The notes beneath the pieces are model-generated. The model did not search any database, had not been told where the DNA came from, and worked only from the letters and a program-made list of their open reading frames with translations. Of a DNA stretch of 64,000 nucleotides, positions 57,079-64,000 are shown piece after piece. The first letter of the stretch is position 1. Each line of letters starts with the position of its first letter. Position numbers and translations under genes: made by a program. The stretch lies in assembly GCA_007748055.1 (NCBI GenBank), contig CP036279.1, positions 868,001 through 932,000 of the forward strand, given 5' to 3'. This stretch comes from Kolteria novifilia. GTDB taxonomy: Bacteria > Planctomycetota > Planctomycetia > Kolteriales > Kolteriaceae.

Positions 57079-57582
57079 TCACGCTTCGGACGATTCCTCC
57101 AGGTCCGGGGGAAGTCGTGGCGCGAAATATTGGTCGAAGACGAGCCAGCTCGCGCGCGAGTAGCGGAAGAAGTAGAGCGGAAAGAGCACCGCGAAAATGA
57201 GCATTCCCCCGACGACGGTGTAGTGCGGAATCCCCAGGAGAGCGTAGCACACCACGTAGATGATCACTTCCAGGACGCCGGTGAGTCCGTAGTTGAAGTA
57301 GATCGCCCCGAGAAAGTAGCCCGGCTCGCGGACAATCTCGACGTCGCACACCGGGCATCGCTCTTCGGTGTGGAACCAACCCTTGAAGATTACCCCTTCC
57401 TTGCAGACCGGGCAACGCAGGCGAAACGCGTTGACGAAGAGAGTCGCGAAGCGGTTGTCGAAGACCTTCTCCGCGTAGCCGCCCGGCTCGGCATGCTCGT
57501 GGTTCGCTGGTGAGCGAAACATCACCCGAGCCATCACCACGACGGGGACGAGGAAAAGCAGAACGATTAGGATGCTGTCCAT
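57079..57582 (-). CDS. DUF983-type membrane protein with zinc-ribbon motif
   Basis: I start at ATG 57582 (MDSILIVL, 167 residues). Thirteen further upstream codons look random. It begins with one membrane helix (~2-20). A cytoplasmic segment follows with two CPVC pairs (Cys57/60 and Cys76/79, in RLRCPVCKEGVIFKGWF and ERCPVCDVEIV), likely a zinc ribbon. Two more helices follow (LTGVLEVIIYVVCYALLGIP and YTVVGGMLIFAVLFPLYFF). CPVC-G....GW......C..C...........G..FGAIYFNYG is the DUF983 layout. The C-terminus is acidic. DUF983 function is unknown. The gene is divergent from the one at 57819, with about 235 bases between them. Confidence 0.82.
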   Translation of the reverse strand: MDSILIVLLFLVPVVVMARVMFRSPANHEHAEPGGYAEKVFDNRFATLFVNAFRLRCPVCKEGVIFKGWFHTEERCPVCDVEIVREPGYFLGAIYFNYGLTGVLEVIIYVVCYALLGIPHYTVVGGMLIFAVLFPLYFFRYSRASWLVFDQYFAPRLPPDLEESSEA

Positions 57583-57818
57583 GGTAGGCTGGATTCCACG
57601 CGCGGAAGTTCCATGTTTCATGCAGGGCCCTACAGGAGAGATAGAGCCGTCGATGCCCCTGAGATCGTTGTAGTGACTTTGGGGGGAGACAACGTGTCGC
57701 TGAGGCCACGCTCCTTCTTCGGACCGGAAAGCGCCGGAAAGCGTGTCGAGGTCAGCGCCGTGGGGGGGATGCTCGCCTTAGGGACTTTTCGCCAAGGATG
57801 TGCCAAAGAAGACACGAC

Positions 57819-58682
57819 ATGAACGATGTGCCCATGACTCCCGTCCTGCCGCGCGAGGAATACGTCGAACAGGCCTACTTCTGGCGTGTCTTCCGCGAAC
57901 GGATTCAGGACGGTCAACCGTCGCAGGAGATCCTCGAGTTCTTGAAGAGAGAGCTTCTTTCGACGACCAAACTTCCGCTCGCGGTCGAGTTCATGCTCGA
58001 CGAGCTCAAGCACAGTGGGTTGCTCGGGGCGGCGATCGCCGCGGTGCCCCACTACTTCACTCCTTTTCAATGCCACGTCATCAGCCAGGCGGAAGATCCC
58101 GCGTCTCGGTTCACCTTCACGCAAGCCCTGTTGATCTTGGAACGCGAGGCGCACTACCGGGCCGAGAAGCCGACGTTGCCGGGGCTCTTCTTCTATCACG
58201 TCGAGACGGTCAGTCGCAATCGACTCGGCTACCGGGCCGGTCTCGAGAGTATGATGCGCGATGCCTTCTACGAGCCGGCGTGGCGGGAGTACCTGCGAAT
58301 GGTGCGGGTCCAACTCGGGACGCGTGATTTAGCGGAACTCGTCTTCGCACGCTCGCAGCACTTCCTCGACGAGCGCCGCCGCCAGAATCCCGCCTACGAG
58401 GCGAGTTTCGAGCCGCTCTTCGGCGAGAAGGAAGGCAAGATCGCCGCCGCGAGCATCGGGCATGAGCCGTCGTACTTCTTCTCGGCCCTCCAACGTCAGC
58501 TTGGCTATCCGAGCGTTCCACGCTTACCGCGCGCTGATGCTGTCGGCGATCCCATCAAGGAACTGGCCAAGAAGCTCAAGCTGCTCGAGCAGAAGTTCTC
58601 GATTCTCGAGCAAGAGTTGAAAGGTTCGGTCGACCTAACGCCCTTCCTCGCCAAGCCCGACGACCTCGAAGGCAGCGCCTAG
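57819..58682 (+). CDS. Unrecognised helical protein with C-terminal coiled coil
   Basis: I start at ATG 57819 (MNDVPMTP, 287 residues). An earlier frame opens seven codons upstream with no better signal, and the ribosome site is poor. It is soluble and mostly helical. Notable blocks are EYVEQAYFWRVFRERIQDGQ, LAVEFMLDELKHSGLLG, AVPHYFTPFQCHVISQAED and LFFYHVETVSRNRLGYRAGL, then a probable coiled coil near the end (ELAKKLKLLEQKFSILEQEL). I know no family match and assign no function. Codon usage fits the genome. It is probably a lineage-specific cytoplasmic protein. Confidence 0.72.
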   Translation: MNDVPMTPVLPREEYVEQAYFWRVFRERIQDGQPSQEILEFLKRELLSTTKLPLAVEFMLDELKHSGLLGAAIAAVPHYFTPFQCHVISQAEDPASRFTFTQALLILEREAHYRAEKPTLPGLFFYHVETVSRNRLGYRAGLESMMRDAFYEPAWREYLRMVRVQLGTRDLAELVFARSQHFLDERRRQNPAYEASFEPLFGEKEGKIAAASIGHEPSYFFSALQRQLGYPSVPRLPRADAVGDPIKELAKKLKLLEQKFSILEQELKGSVDLTPFLAKPDDLEGSA

Positions 58683-58933
58683 TGGGCGGCAGCCTCACGC
58701 GATGGCCAGTTGGCGCTGAATGGTCCGCCCTTGGTAGGTTAGGCCATTACCTGACAGGCGTTGGCGAGCGATGGGGCAAGTCCGTTGAGCGTACGCCGAA
58801 GGCTCAAGGGAAGACGTTTGGAAGACCGCTTCAGGGTTTGGAAATCGTGGGTCACCACAACCCAGGGTGCGCGAAACGCGACCCTGGGAAATCGAATCAA
58901 CGGAAGAAGCAACCCCGGAGGGGTTGTCTAGAC

Positions 58934-60061
58934 TCACAGTTCCTCGACGCGCTGCGAAACCTGGAATTGCTCCCAGTCCCCGAGGACGGCGTGCAAACGC
59001 ACTTCGCGGCGTTTGCGCCAGACCTTCACCTCCACCTTCTTTCCGATCGGTGTCTGACTGACGATGTTGATCAGATGGGCGTCGCTGTCGACGACCTGAC
59101 CGTCGAACTCGAGGATGACGTCCTTCGGCTTGAGCCCGGCACGCGCGGCGGGCGTCTTGGGATGGACCCGGTGGACGGCGGCGCCGCGCGCGACCGACAG
59201 TCCCAGCCGGCGGGCGTCGCGGAAGTCGAAGCCGTTGGGGAACTCGACGCCGAGAAAGCCCCGGCGCACCTTGCCGTGCGCGAGCAACTCGCCCATCACC
59301 CAGTGGACGATGTCGGCCGGAATGCTGAAGGCCACGCCGCTACTGGAGCCCGATTCGGACGCGATGGCGGTGTTGACGCCAATCACTTCGCCACGGAGGT
59401 TCAGCAGAGGCCCGCCGCTATTGCCGGGATTGATGGCCGCGTCGGTTTGGATGAATTCCCGCATCCGCAGATTGCCGGGGATTCCCAATTGGCGGCGTTG
59501 TTTGGCGCTGATGATCCCGTGGGTGACGCTCTGGGAGAGCCCGAAGGGGCTGCCGATGGCGATGACCCATTGGCCGATGTGCAAATCGTCGCTTCGGCCG
59601 AGGCGAGCCGCGGGAAGGTTGGGCTCGTCGAGATCGAGAAAGGCGAGGTCGGTCTCCGGGTCGGCCCAGACATCGGTGGGAGTGATCACGCGCCCATCGG
59701 CGAGGGTGATCGAGATGTCGTCGAGCAGTGCCCCCTCGACGACGTGCAAGTTCGTCAGGACGATTGGATGGTCGAGTTGGGCGGGGCGGATGAGAACCCC
59801 CGAGCCGGAGTCCTCAGAGTTTACCTCGCCGGTGTCGTCGACGTGTTGCGACTCGATGTAGACGACGGCGGGCGCGGCCGCGTCGGCGACCGATTCGAAG
59901 ACGCTCGCGGTCATCTCCAGGAGTCGAACCCGATCGTCGAAGGCCGACTGGGCGTGGACGTCCGTCCCCAGGAAACAGGCCGTCATCGTCGAGGCGGTGA
60001 TTCCGGTTCCCAATGAAAGTGCCAGCATCGTGGCGGCGAGGTTGCGTCCGTGGATGGGCAT
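58934..60061 (-). CDS. HtrA/DegP-like trypsin-type serine protease with one PDZ domain
   Basis: I start at ATG 60061 (MPIHGRNL), with AAGGA about 9 bases upstream; the longer frame is unsupported. The 375-residue product has a signal peptide (~8-38, ending VHAQS). The trypsin-like domain carries the triad His106 (LTNLHVV), Asp138 (DPETDLAFL) and Ser215 (NPGNSGGPL). One PDZ domain lies at ~270-365 (GFLGVEFP, AAVHRVHPKTPAARAGLKPKDVILEFDG). Having only one PDZ makes it DegS/HhoA-like rather than DegP-like. It degrades or senses misfolded proteins in the periplasm. It is not flanked by a two-component or sigmaE gene. Confidence 0.95.
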   Translation of the reverse strand: MPIHGRNLAATMLALSLGTGITASTMTACFLGTDVHAQSAFDDRVRLLEMTASVFESVADAAAPAVVYIESQHVDDTGEVNSEDSGSGVLIRPAQLDHPIVLTNLHVVEGALLDDISITLADGRVITPTDVWADPETDLAFLDLDEPNLPAARLGRSDDLHIGQWVIAIGSPFGLSQSVTHGIISAKQRRQLGIPGNLRMREFIQTDAAINPGNSGGPLLNLRGEVIGVNTAIASESGSSSGVAFSIPADIVHWVMGELLAHGKVRRGFLGVEFPNGFDFRDARRLGLSVARGAAVHRVHPKTPAARAGLKPKDVILEFDGQVVDSDAHLINIVSQTPIGKKVEVKVWRKRREVRLHAVLGDWEQFQVSQRVEEL

Positions 60062-60659
60062 GGCAAGTCCTTGGTACGGGGTTGCGTGACAGGGGAGCAT
60101 TGCCGACGGGTGACTGAAGTCAAGCGGACCGACGGGGCGTGCTCGGCCGGACGACATTGGGAATCCAGTCCCTTCGCTCCAATGCGGAAACTTTACATGA
60201 ACTTGAGGGGAGATTGCCGGAGATCGCGATCGTCCGGGGTGATGGGACGTGGGCCGACACGCGGCATGATGGAAGCGGTCACGGGATCGGTGCGGCGTCG
60301 AGAGGAGGCGGCGAGTAGGCGGAGATTGACGACTGAGTCCAGGAGTGTGAATGCGCGTGCGGTGTTTGACAGCCTTTGGCGGGCGACTTAGAATCGGCCT
60401 GCTTTCACTCCATCTCGCGAGTCAACCATCGTGCATAATGACGGCACGGGAAGGGGCTCAACATTCCGGCATCGTCGATGCCTCGCCGATCCGAGAAGGA
60501 GTCACGGGGAAGAAGCTTGACCACGGGACGCCCGTGGTCGATGCTCGGGAATCGATGTCGATGTCTCGATCCATCAAGCTGAAATAGGCATGTGTCAGGC
60601 GCTCCGCGACGCCGGCAGACGAACGATCTGTCCGCGGCGGGCGACGAGAGGGGAACCGA
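60062..60659. other. Intergenic region: acs promoter and leader
   Basis: About 600 bases between the divergent protease and acs genes. It contains the near-consensus promoter at 60366-60394. The rest shows nothing I can name; short open frames have no support. The predicted acs leader of about 255 nt is long enough for control. Confidence 0.45.
60366..60394 (+). promoter_or_regulatory. Near-consensus sigma-70 promoter of acs
   Basis: TTGACA (60366-60371) and TAGAAT (60389-60394) are separated by exactly 17 bases: a perfect -35 and a -10 with 5 of 6 matches. The expected start is near 60401, giving a leader of about 255 nt before the acs ATG. Confidence 0.65.
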
Positions 60660-62621
60660 ATGAGCGATGAACAACAGGGCGGAATCACCACGGTACTCAA
60701 GGAAGATCGCTCCTTCCCGCCCCCGCAGGAGTTTCAAACGCGGGCCAGCGTGAAGAGCATGGAAGAGTACGAGCAGCTCTGGCAAAAGTCGATCGACGAC
60801 TCCGAGACGTTCTGGACCGAGCAAGCCGAGACACTTCTCGATTGGGACCAGCGTTGGGAGACGCTACTCGAGTGGAACGCTCCCTTCGCGAAGTGGTTCG
60901 TCGGCGGCAAGCTCAACGCCTGTCACAACTGCGTCGATCGCCACCTGTTGACCTGGCGAAAGAACAAGGCGGCGATCGTCTGGGAAGGGGAGCCGGGCGA
61001 TAGCCGGGTGCTGACCTTCAGCGATCTGCACCGCGAAGTCTGCAAGTTCTCCAACGCTCTCAAGAGTATCGGCGTGACCAAGGGCCAACGCGTCACGATC
61101 TACATGCCGATGATCCCGGAGTTGGCGATCGCGGTCCTCGCGTGCGCCCGCATCGGGGCGCCGCATAGCGTCGTCTTCGGCGGTTTCAGCAGCGAGGCCC
61201 TCGCCGATCGCAACAACGATGCCGAAGCTTCGGTGATGATCACCGCCGACGGTGGTTGGCGTCGCGGCAAGATCATCCCCCTCAAGGACAACGTCGACGA
61301 ATGCCTGACCAAGTCGCCGACGGTCAAGAACGTCATCGTCTACAAGCGGACCGGCCAAGAGATCTCGATGGAGTCCGGTCGCGATCACTGGTGGCACGAG
61401 CTAGTCGAGGAGCAGTCGGCCGACTGTCCCGCCGAGCCGATGGACAGCGAAGACCCGCTCTTTCTGCTCTACACCTCCGGCTCGACCGGCAAGCCGAAGG
61501 GAATCCTGCATACCACCGCGGGCTATCTCCTCGGGGCGACGCTCACGACCCGCTACATCTTCGACTTGAAGGAAGAGGACACTTACTGGTGCACCGCCGA
61601 CGTCGGCTGGATCACCGGTCACAGCTACATCGTTTACGGGCCGCTCTCCAACGGCGCGACGACGGTGATGTACGAGGGTGCTCCGAATTGGCCCGACGCC
61701 GGTCGTTTTTGGGACGTGATCGAGAAGTACCGCGTCAATATCCTCTACACCGCGCCGACGGCGATTCGCGCCTTCATCAAGTCGGGAGATCAGTGGCCGA
61801 AGAAGCACGATCTGACGTCGCTCCGCCTCCTCGGGACGGTTGGCGAGCCGATCAACCCGGAAGCGTGGATGTGGTACCACGAGGTGATCGGCGGTGGGCG
61901 TTGTCCGATTGTCGATACGTGGTGGCAGACCGAGACCGGCTCGATCATGATCTCGCCGCTGCCTGGGGCGACCCCGACGGTCCCCGGGTGCGCGACGCGT
62001 CCGTTCTTCGGGATTCAGCCGCAGATTGTCGACAAGGAGGGCAAGGAGGTCACTCAGGGGCGGGGCGGTTTCCTAGTCATGGCGAAGCCGTGGCCGAGCA
62101 TGCTCCGCAATATTTGGGGAGACGAGGAACGCTTTAAGCAGACCTACTGGAGCCAAGTCGCCGGCAAGTACTTCACCGGTGATGGGGCTCGCCGCGACGA
62201 GAAAGGGTACTTCTGGATTCTTGGTCGCGTCGATGATGTCATCAACGTTTCCGGGCACCGTCTCTCCACGATGGAGGTCGAAAGCGCCTTGGTGAGCCAC
62301 GACGATGTCGCCGAGGCCGCCGTGGTCGGTCGACCCCATGAAGTCAAGGGCGAGGCGATCACCTGCTTCGTGACCCTCGAGGAGGGCAAGCAGCCGTCGC
62401 CGGAGTTGAAGACGGAGCTTTCGAAGCACGTCGTCGACCAGATCGGCGCCTTGGCACGCCCGGAAGAGATTCGTTTCACCGATTCGTTGCCAAAGACGCG
62501 TTCGGGCAAGATCATGCGTCGTCTGCTTCGGGACGTCGCCGCCGGTCGCGAATCGCAGGGCGATACCAGTACGCTGGAGGACTTCACGGTCCTGGCTCAG
62601 CTTCGCGATGGGGACGAATAA
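60660..62621 (+). CDS. acs: Acetyl-CoA synthetase (AMP-forming)
   Basis: The 653-residue enzyme makes acetyl-CoA from acetate, ATP and CoA through acetyl-AMP. An N-terminal ACAS_N-type segment ([20 protein letters not shown]) is followed by the adenylate-forming core. That core carries the P-loop-like [22 protein letters not shown] (~265-286), [21 protein letters not shown], the WWQTETGS motif (~420-427) and a [26 protein letters not shown] hinge and C-terminal domain. It ends with the [14 protein letters not shown] motif, whose Lys is the residue acetylated in known enzymes. GRP-type length and motifs are complete. It is monocistronic, with a strong promoter upstream. Confidence 0.97.
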   Translation: MSDEQQGGITTVLKEDRSFPPPQEFQTRASVKSMEEYEQLWQKSIDDSETFWTEQAETLLDWDQRWETLLEWNAPFAKWFVGGKLNACHNCVDRHLLTWRKNKAAIVWEGEPGDSRVLTFSDLHREVCKFSNALKSIGVTKGQRVTIYMPMIPELAIAVLACARIGAPHSVVFGGFSSEALADRNNDAEASVMITADGGWRRGKIIPLKDNVDECLTKSPTVKNVIVYKRTGQEISMESGRDHWWHELVEEQSADCPAEPMDSEDPLFLLYTSGSTGKPKGILHTTAGYLLGATLTTRYIFDLKEEDTYWCTADVGWITGHSYIVYGPLSNGATTVMYEGAPNWPDAGRFWDVIEKYRVNILYTAPTAIRAFIKSGDQWPKKHDLTSLRLLGTVGEPINPEAWMWYHEVIGGGRCPIVDTWWQTETGSIMISPLPGATPTVPGCATRPFFGIQPQIVDKEGKEVTQGRGGFLVMAKPWPSMLRNIWGDEERFKQTYWSQVAGKYFTGDGARRDEKGYFWILGRVDDVINVSGHRLSTMEVESALVSHDDVAEAAVVGRPHEVKGEAITCFVTLEEGKQPSPELKTELSKHVVDQIGALARPEEIRFTDSLPKTRSGKIMRRLLRDVAAGRESQGDTSTLEDFTVLAQLRDGDE

Positions 62622-62720
62622 GTCCTGGGCGGTTCGGCTGGTTGATAGGTTGGGCGGCTTCCGCACCGTTGCCGTCCTCCAGGTTTCGCTCGGGTTTATG
62701 CCTTCGCTGGCGTGGTCGCC

Positions 62721-62752
62721 GGGTGTCCTGCCCCCGATCGCGTGGGCAGGGG
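62721..62752. repeat. Degenerate family A palindrome
   Basis: GGGTGTCCTGCCCCCG and CGTGGGCAGGGG face each other across TCG. The spacing matches the GGGTGCCATGCCCACG/CGTGGGCATGCG elements, with several changes. It lies between convergent acs and the AroD-AroE gene. Confidence 0.35.
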
Positions 62753-62810
62753 AGAGGTCCTGGTGGAGCGGGATGAGGTTCGCGCGTTCGTGAGTGCGGG
62801 CGAAGACCCT

Positions 62811-64000
62811 CTATTCGACGAGTGACGGGTGAGCCGGATCGGACTCCCATTCGGCCATCGAATCGGCGACATCGTCCGGGTTCGGCTTGATGCCGGTGTA
62901 GGCCTGGACGACCGACAGCAAGACCCGATGGTGGATCTCGATTGGGTCGACGACGATGCCTCCCTCTTCGCGAAACTCGTGTAGACGATGGGTCGCGAAG
63001 GGGTAGTTGCTGAAATCGGCCGCGATTCCCGCCTTGGAAACCGTCTCGGCGGGAAGGTCCTTCACTTCGTCGGTGCATCTCACCAAGGCGTCGGCGGTGA
63101 GGTCCGACGCTTCTTCCAGGGTGTAGATCCCACCCGAGATGACTCCTTCGATCTCGCGAAGATCGTCCCTGGCCTTGGTGACGACACTCACCTCGGCGCC
63201 GACTCGGCTGAGCGTCAACGCGAGGCTGACGGCGAGGCTGTTGCTTCCTAGGACGATGATCGGTCGGCCGACGATCGGGTTTTCCACGGGAAATCGCTCG
63301 GCGAACGCTTTCTCGAATGCCCGTTTGATGGCCTTGCTCATGACGTCGTGGCCGGTCCAGCCTCCCTTGGAGGATTCGAGGAGATCGACCGACCCGTTGA
63401 GCGGATCGATGTCGTCGAGGTGGTCGGCATGGGCGGCGAAGAGTTTCCGTTGTTCGAGGGACGGAAGAATGCCCTGAATCGGGAGTCGTTTGGCGGTGCG
63501 AAGGAATTTCTCGGGGTTGTCGCCCATCGTGACGGGAATCGCCCGAATGGGGAGTAGGCCCTCGCGAAAGCCTTGATTGAGGATGCGAGCGGCCAGGAGC
63601 TGCTCCTGCTGACCGCCGAGGACGCCGACCATCTGGTTCTTGGGCCCGAAGTCGTCAATGACCAGCGCCCCGCGCAGGTCGTCGACGCAAATCATTCCGG
63701 GAATGCTCTCCATGCCCGGCTCGAGGGCGGCGTAGGCCCAGGGGGAGCCGAATCGCTTGCCGAGGATGCTGAACATCAAGCCCGCTTCGTCACGGGCGAC
63801 AATGATGGTGGGACGCGAGGCCTCTTTGAGGATCTGGATCGCCCGGCGGGCCTCTTCGAGGGCGATGTTGGGGAGCACCAATTTGACGACATCGGCGCCG
63901 TTTTCGCACGCTTGGAGCCAAATTTGTCGCAAATTAGAAGGGTTCTTGTCGAAATCGGTGTGAGAAACGATCAATTTTGCGCCATTCTCGGGCCGAAAGT
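62811..64000 (-). CDS. 3-dehydroquinate dehydratase (type I) / shikimate dehydrogenase-like fusion, 5' end outside window
   Basis: The frame stays open to the right edge (FRPENGAKLIVSHTDFDKNPS...), so the start lies outside; a TTG at 63974 is internal. The first ~100 visible residues are the C-terminal half of a type I DHQ dehydratase: IVSHTDF, the Schiff-base Lys in ADVVKLVLP and LGKRFGSPWAYAALEPGMESIPG. The remaining ~285 residues resemble shikimate dehydrogenase (AroE), with a Rossmann fold PIIVLGSNSLAVSLALTLSRVGAEVSVVTK and a C-terminal ADFSNYP...VDPIEIHHRVLLSVVQAYTG. Together they would carry out shikimate-pathway steps 3 and 4. The usual AroE substrate motifs (NVTxPxK, GAVNT, NTD) are altered to ILPSLEQRK, GSVDL and GHD. 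Fusions of this kind are known in plants and some bacteria. Confidence 0.85.
   Translation of the reverse strand, partial: FRPENGAKLIVSHTDFDKNPSNLRQIWLQACENGADVVKLVLPNIALEEARRAIQILKEASRPTIIVARDEAGLMFSILGKRFGSPWAYAALEPGMESIPGMICVDDLRGALVIDDFGPKNQMVGVLGGQQEQLLAARILNQGFREGLLPIRAIPVTMGDNPEKFLRTAKRLPIQGILPSLEQRKLFAAHADHLDDIDPLNGSVDLLESSKGGWTGHDVMSKAIKRAFEKAFAERFPVENPIVGRPIIVLGSNSLAVSLALTLSRVGAEVSVVTKARDDLREIEGVISGGIYTLEEASDLTADALVRCTDEVKDLPAETVSKAGIAADFSNYPFATHRLHEFREEGGIVVDPIEIHHRVLLSVVQAYTGIKPNPDDVADSMAEWESDPAHPSLVE

Noticed and set aside
58682-60016. 444-residue plus-strand frame
   Set aside because: It is antisense to the HtrA-type protease, whose catalytic triad is intact on the other strand.

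Overview
The window reads as chromosome of a planctomycete (Planctomycetota, high GC, probably class Planctomycetia). Family content is the basis: two DUF1501 proteins, a DUF1549/DUF1553 protein with a planctomycete cytochrome-c motif, a DUF1080 protein, a Cys-type sulfatase, a giant ThuA/LamG/propeller/HEAT/CxxCH protein, a DUF1559 prepilin-like protein and type III glutamine synthetase. The genus cannot be fixed from the sequence alone.

Layout. 1-5.8 kb: the end of a DUF1501 gene, an overlapping secreted esterase, glnN (GSIII) with a long leader, and a second secreted esterase. 6-13.5 kb, minus strand: OprO/OprP-like porin, DUF1080 protein, and a tight DUF1549/1553-DUF1501 pair. 13.5-15.9 kb: gene-free DNA dominated by seven head-to-tail copies of a 233-bp unit. 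15.9-18.6 kb: membrane-anchored glycerophosphodiesterase and a coiled-coil membrane protein. 18.6-20.3 kb: degraded DNA with a possible surface-protein remnant, a small membrane protein gene and an IS21-like terminus without a transposase. 20.3-27.1 kb: sulfatase and the 1757-aa ThuA/cytochrome protein. 27.3-32.1 kb: a FadR-type GntR regulator divergent from a four-gene operon (prepilin-like, lipoprotein, hydrolase, amidohydrolase), with palindromes between them. 32.3-35.6 kb: csrA, cobS-cobU, cobT and rplU (no rpmA beside it). 35.9-45.8 kb: an unrecognised 1291-aa protein, an AsmA-like protein, an EEP-family lipoprotein and a sialate O-acetylesterase. 46-51.2 kb: a small protein, dprA, a hemerythrin-like protein, a Clp-N/ThiD2/ThiE fusion and a BtuF-like protein. 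51.3-54.1 kb: a visibly AT-richer gene for a nuclease/NB-ARC/TPR protein, most likely an acquired anti-phage sensor. 54.1-64 kb: a small membrane protein, nadK, a lipoprotein, a DUF983 protein, an unknown protein, an HtrA-type protease, acs and an AroD-AroE fusion cut by the window end.

How the genes work together. The secreted sulfatase, esterases, DUF1080 protein, CxxCH proteins and sialate esterase fit the planctomycete habit of degrading sulfated or acylated polysaccharides. cobU/cobS/cobT plus the BtuF-like protein indicate cobamide salvage and nucleotide-loop assembly. The strongest candidate for an unusual system is the STAND-type protein at 51.3 kb. The Clp-N/ThiD2/ThiE fusion, the 233-bp array and the 1291-aa protein are the next most interesting. 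All coordinates, motifs and spacings were read by eye; no database search or structure prediction was run.
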